Shown piece by piece: positions 50,712-61,392 of a stretch of 64,000 nucleotides of DNA. A model generated the notes under the pieces. The model was not told the DNA's origin, searched no databases, and saw only the letters and a list, made by a program, of their open reading frames with translations. The DNA comes from Streptomyces sp. CMB-StM0423 (GTDB lineage: Bacteria > Actinomycetota > Actinomycetes > Streptomycetales > Streptomycetaceae), in NCBI RefSeq assembly GCF_002847285.1, contig NZ_CP025407.1, positions 4,248,501-4,312,500 on the forward strand, in the 5' to 3' direction. Positions within the stretch are counted from its first letter, which is position 1. Every line of letters begins with the position of its first letter. Both the position numbers and the translations under genes were made by a program.

Positions 50712-52262
50712 TCAGGCGAAGAGGTCCCGGCGGACGCCCGCCGCGTCGAAGAGGTGGTCGCGGGAGGCTTCGAGTTCGCGGCGCAGGTCGTCGAGGCGGG
50801 TGCCGAGCAGGCGGCCGCGCCACTTGCGGATCCGGCCGGCGACGATCACGGTCTCGACGTTGGTGCGGTCCATGAGGGAGACGACGGCGCCCAGCACGTT
50901 GTTGAGCGGGGCGACGTTGAGGGCGGTGGCGTCCAGCAGGACGATGTCGGCTTCCTTGCCGGGCGTCAGCGTGCCGGTCCTGCGGTCAAGACCCAGGTGC
51001 CGGGCGCCGTTGACGGTCGCGTACCGCAGGACGTCCCGGACGGTCAGCAGCGGCGGGGTGCCCGGGGCCGGGACGGGATAGGCGTCGGGCGGGGTGAAGT
51101 CGCCCTGTTCGAGGACCATCTGGTTGACGAGCATCCGCTGCATGGTCATCGCGGAGCGCATCAGCGTGAAGGGGTCGGCGGCCATGGTCGTCTCGACGTC
51201 GGAGCTGAGCGAGGGCTCCATGCCGAGCTTCTGCATCGTGAGGATGGGCGGTACGCCGTGCCGCATGGACATCTCGATCGGGAACGCGACCGAGATGCCC
51301 ACGCCGGCGTCGCGGGCGCGCCGCCAGGCGAACTCGGACATGCCGGTCATGTGGATGAACATGACGTCGGGGCCGAAGCCCAGGTCGCCGTCCGCGCCGC
51401 CGGTGCCGCGGGCGAGGTCGTCGATGATCGGCCGGTAGCCGGCGCTGGAGACGGCGTGCGCGGCGATGGGCAGGTCCAGTTCGCGGGCGATGCGCCAGGC
51501 GCGGGTGTAGACGGGCCCGGGCTGGTGGATCTCCCCGCCCATGACCATGGTGAGCAGTTGGTCGCCGGAGGAGAACCACTCGTCCTTGATGCGGTACGCG
51601 TCCTCCGGGTAGCGGGCCCCGGCGCGGCCGTCGCCCTCGAAGAAGCCGAATGCGGCGCGGCGCCCGGTGTCGGCGAGCGCCTGGAGGGCGGCGTCGCTGT
51701 GTTCGGGGGAGTGGTGGATCTGGGAGACGTCGAGCACGGTGGTGACGCCGGCGTCCAGTTGGGAGAGCCCGGCGGCCAGCGAGTTGACGTAGACGTCCTG
51801 CGGCCGGTACGCGGGCGCGAAGCGCTCCAGTACGTACTCGACGTACGAGGGGTCGGCGCTGGGTGAGCCCGATCCGTCGTCGATCAGCAGCCCGTTGGGG
51901 AGGAACGCGCGCAGGGCGGTCTCGAACTGGTGGTGGTGGGTGTCGACGAAGCCGGGCATGACGATGCGCCCGCGGGCGTCGATCACCTCGGCGCCGCCGG
52001 CCTCGATGCGGGGCCGGACGGCGGTGATCTTCTTTCCCTCGACGAGGACGTCGGCGGCCTCGAAGTCGCCGACGTTCCGGTCCATGGACATGACCGCGCC
52101 GCCGCGGATGACGTACCGGCGCCCCCGGGGCGGTGCCTGGTCGCGGGTTGGCGTGGCGGCGGCGGTCTGGGCGGGGAGGCCGGCCGCGGTCAGGGCGGCG
52201 CCCGCGGTGGCGGCGGCGGTCGAAGCCTTGAGGAACGTACGGCGCGCGTGACGACTGGCCAC
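50712..52262 (-). CDS. Tat-exported amidohydrolase (cytosine/guanine deaminase-like family)
   Basis: 516 residues from GTG 52262, with AAGGGAA 6 bases upstream. A Tat signal begins HARRTFLKASTAAATAGAA (twin Arg at 7-8). The metal-dependent hydrolase core shows GFVDTHHHQFE (His ligands 109-111), LPIAAHAVS, FIHMTGMSE and SLSSDVETTMA (late Asp). PGKEADIVLLD closes the composite domain. The family deaminates nucleobases or hydrolyses chlorinated triazines; export is unusual for nucleobase deaminases. It is divergent from a MarR regulator. Confidence 0.9.
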   Translation of the reverse strand: MASRHARRTFLKASTAAATAGAALTAAGLPAQTAAATPTRDQAPPRGRRYVIRGGAVMSMDRNVGDFEAADVLVEGKKITAVRPRIEAGGAEVIDARGRIVMPGFVDTHHHQFETALRAFLPNGLLIDDGSGSPSADPSYVEYVLERFAPAYRPQDVYVNSLAAGLSQLDAGVTTVLDVSQIHHSPEHSDAALQALADTGRRAAFGFFEGDGRAGARYPEDAYRIKDEWFSSGDQLLTMVMGGEIHQPGPVYTRAWRIARELDLPIAAHAVSSAGYRPIIDDLARGTGGADGDLGFGPDVMFIHMTGMSEFAWRRARDAGVGISVAFPIEMSMRHGVPPILTMQKLGMEPSLSSDVETTMAADPFTLMRSAMTMQRMLVNQMVLEQGDFTPPDAYPVPAPGTPPLLTVRDVLRYATVNGARHLGLDRRTGTLTPGKEADIVLLDATALNVAPLNNVLGAVVSLMDRTNVETVIVAGRIRKWRGRLLGTRLDDLRRELEASRDHLFDAAGVRRDLFA

Positions 52263-52293
52263 GTGGATTCCCTTCGCTGGCGATCGACCCATC

Positions 52294-52344
52294 GAGTTGA
52301 TGTGTCATCTCGAAGCCTAGCCCGGTGAGTTGATTCGTCAACTC
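52294..52344. promoter_or_regulatory. Probable MarR operator pair, 33 bp apart
   Basis: A perfect inverted repeat GAGTTGA-4 bases-TCAACTC lies at 52327-52344. An imperfect copy, GAGTTGA-4 bases-TCATCTC, lies at 52294-52311. The centres are 33 bp apart, about three helical turns, between the divergent amidohydrolase and MarR genes. The right copy ends 17 bases before the MarR ATG. Confidence 0.72.
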
Positions 52345-52360
52345 GGCGTAGGATGCCCCC

Positions 52361-52825
52361 ATGGCACCGCAGCCGCTGACCGCACGCGAACTCCGCGCCT
52401 GGAGGACGTCCTTCCGGATGCTGGAGCTGCTCAGGACCCGGCTCGAACAGCAACTCCAGGCCAGCAGCGGTCTGTCCAACGCCGACTACACCGTGCTCGC
52501 GCTGCTCTCCGAGGCGCCGGCGCGGCGGCTGCGCGCGTACGAACTCGGCCGGGCGGCCGGCTGGGAGAAGAGCCGGCTGCACCACCAGCTCACCCGGATG
52601 GGGTCGCGCGGGCTGGTCGCCCGGGAGCGGTGCGGCTCGCGCGGCATGTACGCGGTGATCACGGAGAAGGGCCTCAGCGCCCTGCGGGAGGCGGCGCCGG
52701 GGCACGCGCGGGAGGTCCGGCGGCTGTTCGTGGACCGGCTCACGGCGGAGGAACTCGACCGCTTCGCGGAACTCGCGGGCGCGATCCTCGACAACCTGGA
52801 GGAGGACGAGCCGCCGGCGACGTGA
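52361..52825 (+). CDS. MarR family transcriptional regulator
   Basis: 154 residues from ATG 52361. Winged helix with GLSNADYTVLALLSEAPARR, LGRAAGWEKSRLHHQLTRMG (recognition helix) and ERCGSRGMYAVITEKGLSAL (wing). No Shine-Dalgarno; TAGGAT at 52350-52355 lies 5 bases before the ATG and looks like a -10 element, so the mRNA may start at or near the ATG. It probably represses itself and the divergent amidohydrolase through the paired palindromes. Confidence 0.92.
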   Translation: MAPQPLTARELRAWRTSFRMLELLRTRLEQQLQASSGLSNADYTVLALLSEAPARRLRAYELGRAAGWEKSRLHHQLTRMGSRGLVARERCGSRGMYAVITEKGLSALREAAPGHAREVRRLFVDRLTAEELDRFAELAGAILDNLEEDEPPAT

Positions 52826-53069
52826 GGGGCCGGGGCGCGGGGGCTTTGGGCCAGGGGCCGGGACGGGCGGCCGGAGCGAGCGGGACGGGGCACCCCTGGC
52901 GCGGTGTCCGGGGCCGGACCGTGGCGGGGCGCGGCGGAGTGTTGGGTCTGGGCGGCCCCGTAGCAGCGGATCGTTGTCGGTGGGGCGGCCTACCCTGGGG
53001 CGGGAGTGCGGGGAAGGTCGGGTGCGGTCAGTTCGGGTCCCGGCCGGTCAAGTCAGCTCGGCCCGCCCC

Positions 53070-54164
53070 TCAGACCAGGCGGCGGGCGTCCGACTTGTGG
53101 ATACGGGCGAACACCAGCGTCAGCACCGCCCCGCCCACCGTCCACGCCGCGATCACCAGCAGCGGCCCCGTCATCGCCCGCCCGTCGAAGTACGCGATCG
53201 ACCGCGCCGTCCACGTCCCCGCCCCCGGGATCAGCGCGGGGCCGATCTCCCGCCAGAACGGCGGCAGCAGCGGATACGGGTACGCCCCGCCGGCGCTCGG
53301 GTTGCCCGCGATGACGATCACCAGCACCGTCATCCCGATCCCGAGGATCCCCAGCATCGCCTGGAACGCGAACGTCGTCGCCCCCGCCGCACACACCACC
53401 AGCGCCCCCAGCGCCGCAAGACCCAGCACGCTGCCCGGCAGCGCCCCCAGCACCGGCCCGATCACCACCGCGCCCAGCACCCCCAGCGCGATCGCGTACA
53501 GCACCAGCACCCCCAGCCGGATCACCGCCCGCCGTGTGTCCGCCGGGCGCGCCCCGTAGCTGACGGCGAGGATCGCCGCGCACAGGTACCCGCCGACGCA
53601 CCACCCCACCACCAGGTAGAACGACGACAGCCCCCGCGTGTCCTCCGGGTCCGCCGGCGCCACGTCCACCGTCCGTACGTCCCGGCCCTGCGCCCGCTCC
53701 GCCGCCGTCACGACCTTCCGTACCGCGTCCGACAGCGACTGCCCGCCGCCGCTCGCGACCAGCAGCAGGTCCGTCGACCCCCGCGGGCCGACGACCAGCG
53801 CGCCGTCCAGCCTGCGGTCCCTGATCCGGTCCACCGCCGCGTCCCGTGACGCCGTCGCCCGCGCCGACAGCGGCGAGCCCGGCAGCCCGTTCAGCCCGTC
53901 GACCAGCTTCCCCCGCACCTGCGCCGGGGCGACCACCCCGACCGGTACGTCCTTCGGCTTCGGCGAGTGGAAGGCACCCGCGTACGAGGTGATGAACAGC
54001 ACCCCCAGCGCCAGCACCCCCAGCAACAGCACCGCCGACCGCGGCGTCACCGCGTCCTTCACCTGATGCCGGAAACCCTCCCCGCCCCCCGGACCAGCGC
54101 CCCCGGGCACCCCGCCGTCAGCCGCCCCGCTGCCACCCAGGCCGTCCCCGTTGTCCAGACGCAT
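53070..54164 (-). CDS. ABC-2-like membrane protein (YhgE/DUF3533 type)
   Basis: 364 residues from ATG 54164, with GGAGG 8 bases upstream. One N-terminal helix (AVLLLGVLALGVLFITSYAG), an outside region of about 150 residues (VPVGVVAPAQVRGKLVDGLN ... SDAVRKVVTAAERAQGRDVR), then five helices (FYLVVGWCVGGYLCAAILAV, LYAIALGVLGAVVIGPVLGA and on) and a short basic tail. This topology is that of ABC-2 type permease-like and YhgE/Pip proteins, which may assist secretion or export. No ATPase gene is adjacent. It lies 68 bases downstream of the antiporter gene on the same strand. Confidence 0.8.
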   Translation of the reverse strand: MRLDNGDGLGGSGAADGGVPGGAGPGGGEGFRHQVKDAVTPRSAVLLLGVLALGVLFITSYAGAFHSPKPKDVPVGVVAPAQVRGKLVDGLNGLPGSPLSARATASRDAAVDRIRDRRLDGALVVGPRGSTDLLLVASGGGQSLSDAVRKVVTAAERAQGRDVRTVDVAPADPEDTRGLSSFYLVVGWCVGGYLCAAILAVSYGARPADTRRAVIRLGVLVLYAIALGVLGAVVIGPVLGALPGSVLGLAALGALVVCAAGATTFAFQAMLGILGIGMTVLVIVIAGNPSAGGAYPYPLLPPFWREIGPALIPGAGTWTARSIAYFDGRAMTGPLLVIAAWTVGGAVLTLVFARIHKSDARRLV

Positions 54165-54232
54165 GCCCCCAGCCTCCGCGACACCCCCCGCCCCCGCACC
54201 GCGGATACACCCGAACGAGCCGCGCCCCCCCC

Positions 54233-55336
54233 TCACGGCATCACCGCAAGCACCAGATACGCCGCGAACAGCGCCAGATGCACCCCGCCCTGCTGCAGCG
54301 TCGCCCGCCCGTGCGTCACCGTCAGCGTCCCCACCAGCACCGTCATCGTCAGCAGCACCAACTGACTACTCCCCAGCCCCAGGTGCAGCGGCCCCGCCAG
54401 CCAGATCGACGCGATCGCCACCGTCGGGATCGTCAGCCCGATGCTCGCGATCGCCGACCCGTACGCCAGGTTCAGGCTCGTCTGCACCCGGTCCCGGCCC
54501 GCCTCCCGCACCGCCGCGATCGACTCCGGCAGCAGCACCAGCAGCGCGATCGCCGCACCCACCGCGGAGCGCGGCAGTCCCGCCGCGTCCAGCCCGTCCT
54601 CGATCGCGGGCGACACCCCCTTCGCCAGCCCCACCACACACACCAGCGCCAGCAGCAGCAGCCCCAGACCCAGCCACGCCGTACGCTTCGACGGCCGGTG
54701 CGCCGGGTCGTCCAGGTCGTCGATCACCTCGCCGCCCGGCGTCACCGGCAGGAACTTCTCCCGGTGCCGCACCGTCTGCGTCGCCACGAAGATCCCGTAC
54801 AGCGCGATCGACGCCAGCGCCGCGAACGCCAACTGCGGCGTCGCGAACACCGGCCCCGGCTCGCTCGTCGTGAACGTCGGCAGCACCAGACTCAGCCCCG
54901 CCAGCGTCGTCACCGTCGCCAACTGCGTCCCCGTACCCTCCGCGCTGAAGAACGCCTCCCCGCGGCGCAGCGCGACCAGCAGCAGACTGATGCCGACGAT
55001 GCCGTTGCACGTGATCATCACCGCGGCGAACACCGTGTCCCGGGCCAGCGCGCTCGACTTCTCGCCCCCGTCGACCATCATCGTGACGATCAGCGCCACC
55101 TCGATGACCGTCACCGCCACCGCCAGCACCAGCGCCCCGTACGGCTGCCCGGTCCGCTCCGCGACCACCTCCGCGTGATGCACGGCTGCCAGCACCGCGG
55201 CGATGAGGAAGAAGGAGACGACGCCCGTCAGGACGCCCGAGAGCGAACGCTGCCACGTGAAGACCAGCACCACCGCGGCCGCCGGCGGCACGACGACCGA
55301 CCAGTGGATGCGCCGGGAAGCCGTGCGGACGGTCAT
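54233..55336 (-). CDS. chaA: ChaA-type calcium/proton (cation) antiporter
   Basis: 367 residues from ATG 55336. Eleven helices with two alpha-repeats: the acidic GALVLAVAVTVIEVALIVTM and VFAAVMITCNGIVGISLLLV (first), and ALLVLLPESIAAVREAGRDR with YGSAIASIGLTIPTVAIASI (second), the ion-binding Glu regions of the CaCA superfamily. A basic cytoplasmic loop with HRPSKRTAWLG lies between halves. ChaA exports calcium, sodium or potassium in exchange for protons and helps in alkaline or salt stress. It is followed by an ABC-2-like gene. Confidence 0.92.
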   Translation of the reverse strand: MTVRTASRRIHWSVVVPPAAAVVLVFTWQRSLSGVLTGVVSFFLIAAVLAAVHHAEVVAERTGQPYGALVLAVAVTVIEVALIVTMMVDGGEKSSALARDTVFAAVMITCNGIVGISLLLVALRRGEAFFSAEGTGTQLATVTTLAGLSLVLPTFTTSEPGPVFATPQLAFAALASIALYGIFVATQTVRHREKFLPVTPGGEVIDDLDDPAHRPSKRTAWLGLGLLLLALVCVVGLAKGVSPAIEDGLDAAGLPRSAVGAAIALLVLLPESIAAVREAGRDRVQTSLNLAYGSAIASIGLTIPTVAIASIWLAGPLHLGLGSSQLVLLTMTVLVGTLTVTHGRATLQQGGVHLALFAAYLVLAVMP

Positions 55337-55390
55337 GTTCCGACACTGGCACGCGGCTCGCGCCCCTGCTCATCATGCGCGGCCGGACGG

Positions 55391-55471
55391 CGTTCCCGTA
55401 CGCCCCCGGCGTTCCCGTACGCCCCCGGCGTTCCCGTACGCTCCGGGCGCTCCCGCGCGTACGCCCCGGGG
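55391..55471. repeat. Tandem 19-bp repeats with GTAC core
   Basis: CGTTCCCGTACGCCCCCGG occurs exactly at 55391 and 55410, with a two-base variant at 55429 and a diverged copy from 55448. The array fills the gap between the antiporter gene start region and the AraC gene stop. Confidence 0.92.
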
Positions 55472-55474
55472 CCC

Positions 55475-56416
55475 CTACGCCCCCGCCGCCGCCAGCCGGT
55501 GCTCCTGCGGGCTCACCCCGTGCACCCGCTTGAACGCCGTACTCAGCGCAAACGGACTCCCATACCCCACCCGCCGCGCCACCGCACCCACCGTCGCCTC
55601 CGGCTCCCGCAGCAGATCCGCCGCCAACGCCAGCCGCCACCCCGTCAGATACGTCATCGGCGGCTCCCCCACCAACTCCGCGAACCGCCGCGCCAGCGCC
55701 GCCCGCGATACCCCCGCCCGCACCGCCAGCTCCGCCACCGTCCACGGATGCGCCGGATTGTTGTGCAGCAGCTTCAGCGCCCGCCCCACCACCGGATCCC
55801 CCTGCGCCCGGTACCAGCCGGGCGCCCGCGCCTCCGGCCGCGCGAACCACGCCCGCAGCGCCGCCACCACCAGCAGATCCAGCAGCCGGTCCAGCACCAC
55901 CCGCTGCGCAGGACCGTTCCGCCCGATCTCCTCCTCCAGCACCGGCAGCACCGGGCAGTCGCACATCTCCTTCGTCACCACCACCAGCCGCGGCAGCGCA
56001 TCCAGCAGCCGCGCACCGATCTCGCCGGTGTTCTCGTACGACCCGATGAGCATCCGCGCCGAACCGCCGCCACTGTGCGTCCACGTCCGCACATCCGCAT
56101 CCAGCTCGTCCGCCAGACTCCGCCCGTCCGGCGTCTCACAGCGCCCGCCCGCGTGGATCAGCGCCTGCGGCTCCGTCGCCGGGTCGTCCGAGAAGACATA
56201 CGGATCCGGGCCGCGCATGATCGCGATCTCGCCCTCCCCCACCCGCACCGGCTCCGCATCGTCATACGTCACCCACGCCGTACCGCTCGCCAGCGCCACG
56301 ATCGACAACGGCGCCCGGTCCACCACCCGCACCGACCACGGCGGCTCCAGCAGCGCACGGATCATCAACGCGCCGTGCGCCCGCGGACTGTCCAGAAGAC
56401 CGGCAATCGAATCCAT
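55475..56416 (-). CDS. AraC family transcriptional regulator
   Basis: 313 residues. The N-terminal half is a cupin-like sensing domain of the AraC_binding_1/AraC-cupin kind (MIRALLEPPWSVRVVDRAPL, GEGEIAIMRGPDPYVFSDDP). The C-terminal double helix-turn-helix includes WTVAELAVRAGVSRAALARR and VGAVARRVGYGSPFALSTAF KRVHG in two parts. It is divergent from an NmrA-like reductase and DUF1772 pair and is the likely activator of them, a common actinobacterial arrangement. Confidence 0.92.
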   Translation of the reverse strand: MDSIAGLLDSPRAHGALMIRALLEPPWSVRVVDRAPLSIVALASGTAWVTYDDAEPVRVGEGEIAIMRGPDPYVFSDDPATEPQALIHAGGRCETPDGRSLADELDADVRTWTHSGGGSARMLIGSYENTGEIGARLLDALPRLVVVTKEMCDCPVLPVLEEEIGRNGPAQRVVLDRLLDLLVVAALRAWFARPEARAPGWYRAQGDPVVGRALKLLHNNPAHPWTVAELAVRAGVSRAALARRFAELVGEPPMTYLTGWRLALAADLLREPEATVGAVARRVGYGSPFALSTAFKRVHGVSPQEHRLAAAGA

Positions 56417-56497
56417 ACCCGCCAGCGTAGACGCTCACGTATGCCGACGAGCCTTTGAACCATGGAGCGTCCAGCCGCACGCCGCTTCACTGGCCAT

Positions 56498-57328
56498 ATG
56501 ACAACCAACGAGCAGCACACCCACCTCGTCATCGGCGGCACCGGCAAGACCGGCCGCCACGTCACCGAGACCCTCACCGCCCGTGGCCACGCCGTACGCG
56601 CCGTCTCCCGCCGCAGCGACACCCCCTTCGACTGGCACGCCCCCGACACCTGGACCCCCGCCCTCCGCGGCGTCCGTACCGCCTACCTCACCTACGCCCC
56701 CGACCTCGCCGACCCCGCCGCCGCCCCCGCCATCCGCGCCTTCACCGAGACAGCCGTACGCGCCGGCGTCCAGCGCCTCGTCCTCCTCTCCGGCCGCGGC
56801 GAACCCGAATGCCACCCCAGCGAGGACGCCGTCAAGGAATCCGGCGCCCAGTGGACCATCGTCCGCTGCGCCTGGTTCATGCAGAACTTCGACGAGGACT
56901 TCCTCCTGGAACCCGTACTCTCCGGCGAACTCATCCTCCCCGCCGCCGACGTCCCCGAGCCTTTCCTCGACACCCGCGACATCGCCGACGTCGTGGTCGC
57001 GGCCCTCACCGAAGACGGGCACAGTGGGATCACGTACGAACTGAGCGGGCCCCGGCTGCTCACGTTCGGCGAAGCCGTCGCCGAGATCAGCAAGGCCACG
57101 GACCGGGACGTACGCTACGTGCCCGTCACCCCCGGACAATTCCGCGAGGTCGCCGCGGCACACCTGGCACCCGAGCTCGTCGAGATCTTCGTCGAACTCT
57201 TCACCCGCATACTCGACGGCCGCAACGCCCACCTCACCGACGGCGTCCAGAAGGCCCTCGGACGCGCCCCCCGCGACTTCACCGACTTCGTGCGCGAAGC
57301 GGCCGGGAGAGGAGCCTGGAATGTCTGA
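56498..57328 (+). CDS. NmrA-like NAD(P)-binding oxidoreductase
   Basis: 276 residues from ATG 56498; ATG 56462 is in frame but adds a basic leader with no family match. The Rossmann motif GGTGKTGRHV is at the N-terminus, followed by VRAVSRRSDTPFDWHAPDTW, VQRLVLLSGRGEPE and the active-site-like WTIVRCAWFMQNF. The family includes quinone reductases (QOR2) and redox sensors. It overlaps the DUF1772 gene by 8 bases, so both are made together. Confidence 0.92.
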   Translation: MTTNEQHTHLVIGGTGKTGRHVTETLTARGHAVRAVSRRSDTPFDWHAPDTWTPALRGVRTAYLTYAPDLADPAAAPAIRAFTETAVRAGVQRLVLLSGRGEPECHPSEDAVKESGAQWTIVRCAWFMQNFDEDFLLEPVLSGELILPAADVPEPFLDTRDIADVVVAALTEDGHSGITYELSGPRLLTFGEAVAEISKATDRDVRYVPVTPGQFREVAAAHLAPELVEIFVELFTRILDGRNAHLTDGVQKALGRAPRDFTDFVREAAGRGAWNV

Positions 57329-57836
57329 CTTCCGCACCGCCGCGCTGTTCGCGGCCGTCCTCACCACGGGACTGAGCGCCGGCCTCTTCTACGTCTGGTC
57401 GTACTCGGTGATGCCGGGCCTCGCCCGCGCCTCCGACCGCACCTTCGCCGAGAGCTTCCAGCAGATGAACCGGGCCATGATGAACGGCTGGTTCGCCCTC
57501 ACCTTCGGCGGCGCCTTCGTGCTCCTCCTGCTGGCCGGCGGACTGCTCCTCGGCGCCGACGGCGACCAGCGGTCCAAGCCGCTGCCGTGGCTCATCGCCG
57601 CGCTCGTCCTCTACGTCGCCATGCTGGCCATCACCTTCGCCATCAACGTGCCGATGAACAACGAACTCGACGCCGCCGGCGCCGTCGACCAGATCAAGGA
57701 CCTGGCCGGGCTGCGCGAGCGGGTGGAGGACAGGTGGGTGCGCTGGAACAACGTCCGCTCCGTCGTCATGGTGCTCTCCTTCGGCAGCGTGAGCTGGGCG
57801 CTGCTGCAGTACGGACGCGCCACCGGCAAGGGATAG
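57321..57836 (+). CDS. DUF1772 membrane protein (anthrone oxygenase-like)
   Basis: 171 residues. Four helices with the DUF1772 pattern: GLSAGLFYVWSYSVMPGLAR, FQQMNRAMMNGWFALTFGGA, LYVAMLAITFAINVPMNNEL and the RWVRWNNVRSVVMVLSF block. Known members oxidise polyketide anthrones in fungi and bacteria, but many stand-alone copies pair with NmrA-like reductases, as here. The 8-base overlap with the NmrA gene suggests a two-component redox unit under AraC control. Confidence 0.93.
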   Translation: MSDFRTAALFAAVLTTGLSAGLFYVWSYSVMPGLARASDRTFAESFQQMNRAMMNGWFALTFGGAFVLLLLAGGLLLGADGDQRSKPLPWLIAALVLYVAMLAITFAINVPMNNELDAAGAVDQIKDLAGLRERVEDRWVRWNNVRSVVMVLSFGSVSWALLQYGRATGKG

Positions 57837-57938
57837 CCGGGTGGCGGGACGAGGCCGGCACCGGGGGCACGGGGCTCCGGGGCCGGCCTTCGTCATGCGC
57901 GGGATGCGGCGTGGCGGGGTGGCGTGCGGCGGAGTGCG

Positions 57939-57981
57939 GTACGGAAGGGGACGTACCCGCGTACGGAAGGGGACGCACCCC
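57939..57981. repeat. 22-bp tandem duplication with GTAC ends
   Basis: GTACGGAAGGGGACG begins copies at 57939 and 57961; the next bases TACCCGC and CACCCC differ. It lies in the 270-base convergent gap between DUF1772 and the PepSY gene, which shows no coding frame of its own. Confidence 0.8.
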
Positions 57982-58106
57982 CGTACACGGGAAAGCCCCC
58001 GGCGGGGCCGCCTCCGTGTGAACTGGGGAGTATCACGGGGCGGCACCCGCCGGGGGCCGGGGGGATGGATCAGGGGTGGAACGGTGCGTACGGATCAGTC
58101 CGTGGC

Positions 58107-58655
58107 TCAGTCGTCGGAGCCGTCGTCACCGTCGTCGTCGCTCTGGTCGTCGCTGGCGTCGTCCTTGCCGTCGTCACCGTCGTCGTCCGACTGACCGTTG
58201 TCGTCCCCGCGGTCCGCGACGATGTCACCGCTGGCGGCGTCGACGTTCACCTCGTACCACTTGCCGTCCTCGCCGAGGACCTCGATCTCCCACTTGCTGG
58301 CCTCGCTCTTGCCGTCGTCGTCCGCGGCGTCGAACTCGGCGGAACCCACCGTCCCCGCGTGCTCCTGCAGCGCCGCCGCGATCGCGTCGTCCACGCTCAC
58401 CTTCGCCGCGGCGAGCGCCTCCGCCTCGGCCCGGTCGTCGTCCTTGCCGTCGTCCTTGCCATCGTCGTCCCGGTCGTCCTTGCCGTCGTCGCTGCCGTCG
58501 TCCTTGCCGTTGTCGTCGCCCACCTGCACGTCCGCCGGCACCGAGGCGGCGTCCGCCCCGCTGTCGCCGCCGTTCGAGGCCGCGACCGCGGTCACCGTGC
58601 CGCCGGTGATCAGAGCGGCCGACGCGACGGCGGCGATGACGATGTTGCGCTTCAT
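58107..58655 (-). CDS. Asp-rich exported PepSY domain protein
   Basis: 182 residues from ATG 58655, with GGAGGAA 5 bases upstream. The signal peptide is MKRNIVIAAVASAALITGGT and the cut is near residue 26. Residues 46-75 are Asp/Gly/Lys repeats (DDGKDDRDDDGKDDGKDDD). Residues 76-146 are a PepSY domain (ALAAAKVSVDDAIAAALQEH, SKWEIEVLGEDGKWYEVNVD, AASGDIVADR). Residues 150-182 are again almost all Asp with Gly and Ser. PepSY proteins modulate or sense at the outer membrane face, often next to two-component systems. The acidic arms may bind divalent cations. It is divergent from the OmpR/kinase pair. Confidence 0.9.
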   Translation of the reverse strand: MKRNIVIAAVASAALITGGTVTAVAASNGGDSGADAASVPADVQVGDDNGKDDGSDDGKDDRDDDGKDDGKDDDRAEAEALAAAKVSVDDAIAAALQEHAGTVGSAEFDAADDDGKSEASKWEIEVLGEDGKWYEVNVDAASGDIVADRGDDNGQSDDDGDDGKDDASDDQSDDDGDDGSDD

Positions 58656-58713
58656 GAGGATTCCTCCTGCTGTCGACGGCCCGTGCCGCTGTCTGCTGAC
58701 AGGGACCAAGCTG

Positions 58714-58756
58714 CCTGAGCGACCCTGAAGGCATCCTGAAGGCACCTGAACGGTTC
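58714..58756. promoter_or_regulatory. Four helically phased direct repeats (probable response regulator site)
   Basis: CCTGAGCGAC (58714), CCTGAAGGCAT (58724), CCTGAAGGCAC (58735) and CTGAACGGTTC (58746) follow each other at 10-11-base spacing, so each lies on the same face of the helix. This is the typical layout of an OmpR/PhoB-family site. The array lies in the 130-base space between the divergent PepSY gene and the response regulator gene, 29 bases before the regulator's ATG. Confidence 0.75.
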
Positions 58757-58785
58757 TTCAGGTTCGGTTTGCGACCCTTAGGGGC

Positions 58786-61152
<2,367 letters not shown>

Positions 61153-61156
<4 letters not shown>

Positions 61157-61188
61157 CGACCGATGACTGACGACCGATGACTGACGAC
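61153..61188. repeat. 14-bp tandem repeats at the kinase gene end
   Basis: CTGACGACCGATGA at 61153 and 61167 with a partial third copy at 61181. The first copy overlaps the last codon and stop of the kinase gene (TGA at 61154-61156). GGGTAACG then occurs twice before the terminator. Confidence 0.85.
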
Positions 61189-61211
61189 TCAGGGGTAACG
61201 GCCCACGGGTA

Positions 61212-61257
61212 ACGACTAACGGCTGACAGATTTCAAAGTCTGTCAGCCGTTAGTCGT
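61212..61257. terminator. Perfect 19-bp convergent terminator
   Basis: Arms 61212-61230 (ACGACTAACGGCTGACAGA) and 61239-61257 are exact complements with an 8-base loop TTTCAAAG. It sits between the convergent kinase and aminopeptidase P genes and should act in both directions. The stem is much less GC-rich than the window. Confidence 0.9.
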
Positions 61258-61392
61258 CAGGTGTCACACGTCAACCAGCCGCACCGGGCGCCGAATTCGT
61301 GCAAACCTTCCGCGCCCCGGCTGCGTCTTCTCCAGTGCACCGGCCGGTGTCCGCCCGTACGCGCCGGCCGGTGCTCCGCTCCGCCCCGCGGG

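Noticed and set aside
52826..53069. Small gene between MarR and ABC-2-like protein
   Set aside because: Only G-rich, low-complexity frames; no ribosome binding site or conserved sequence.
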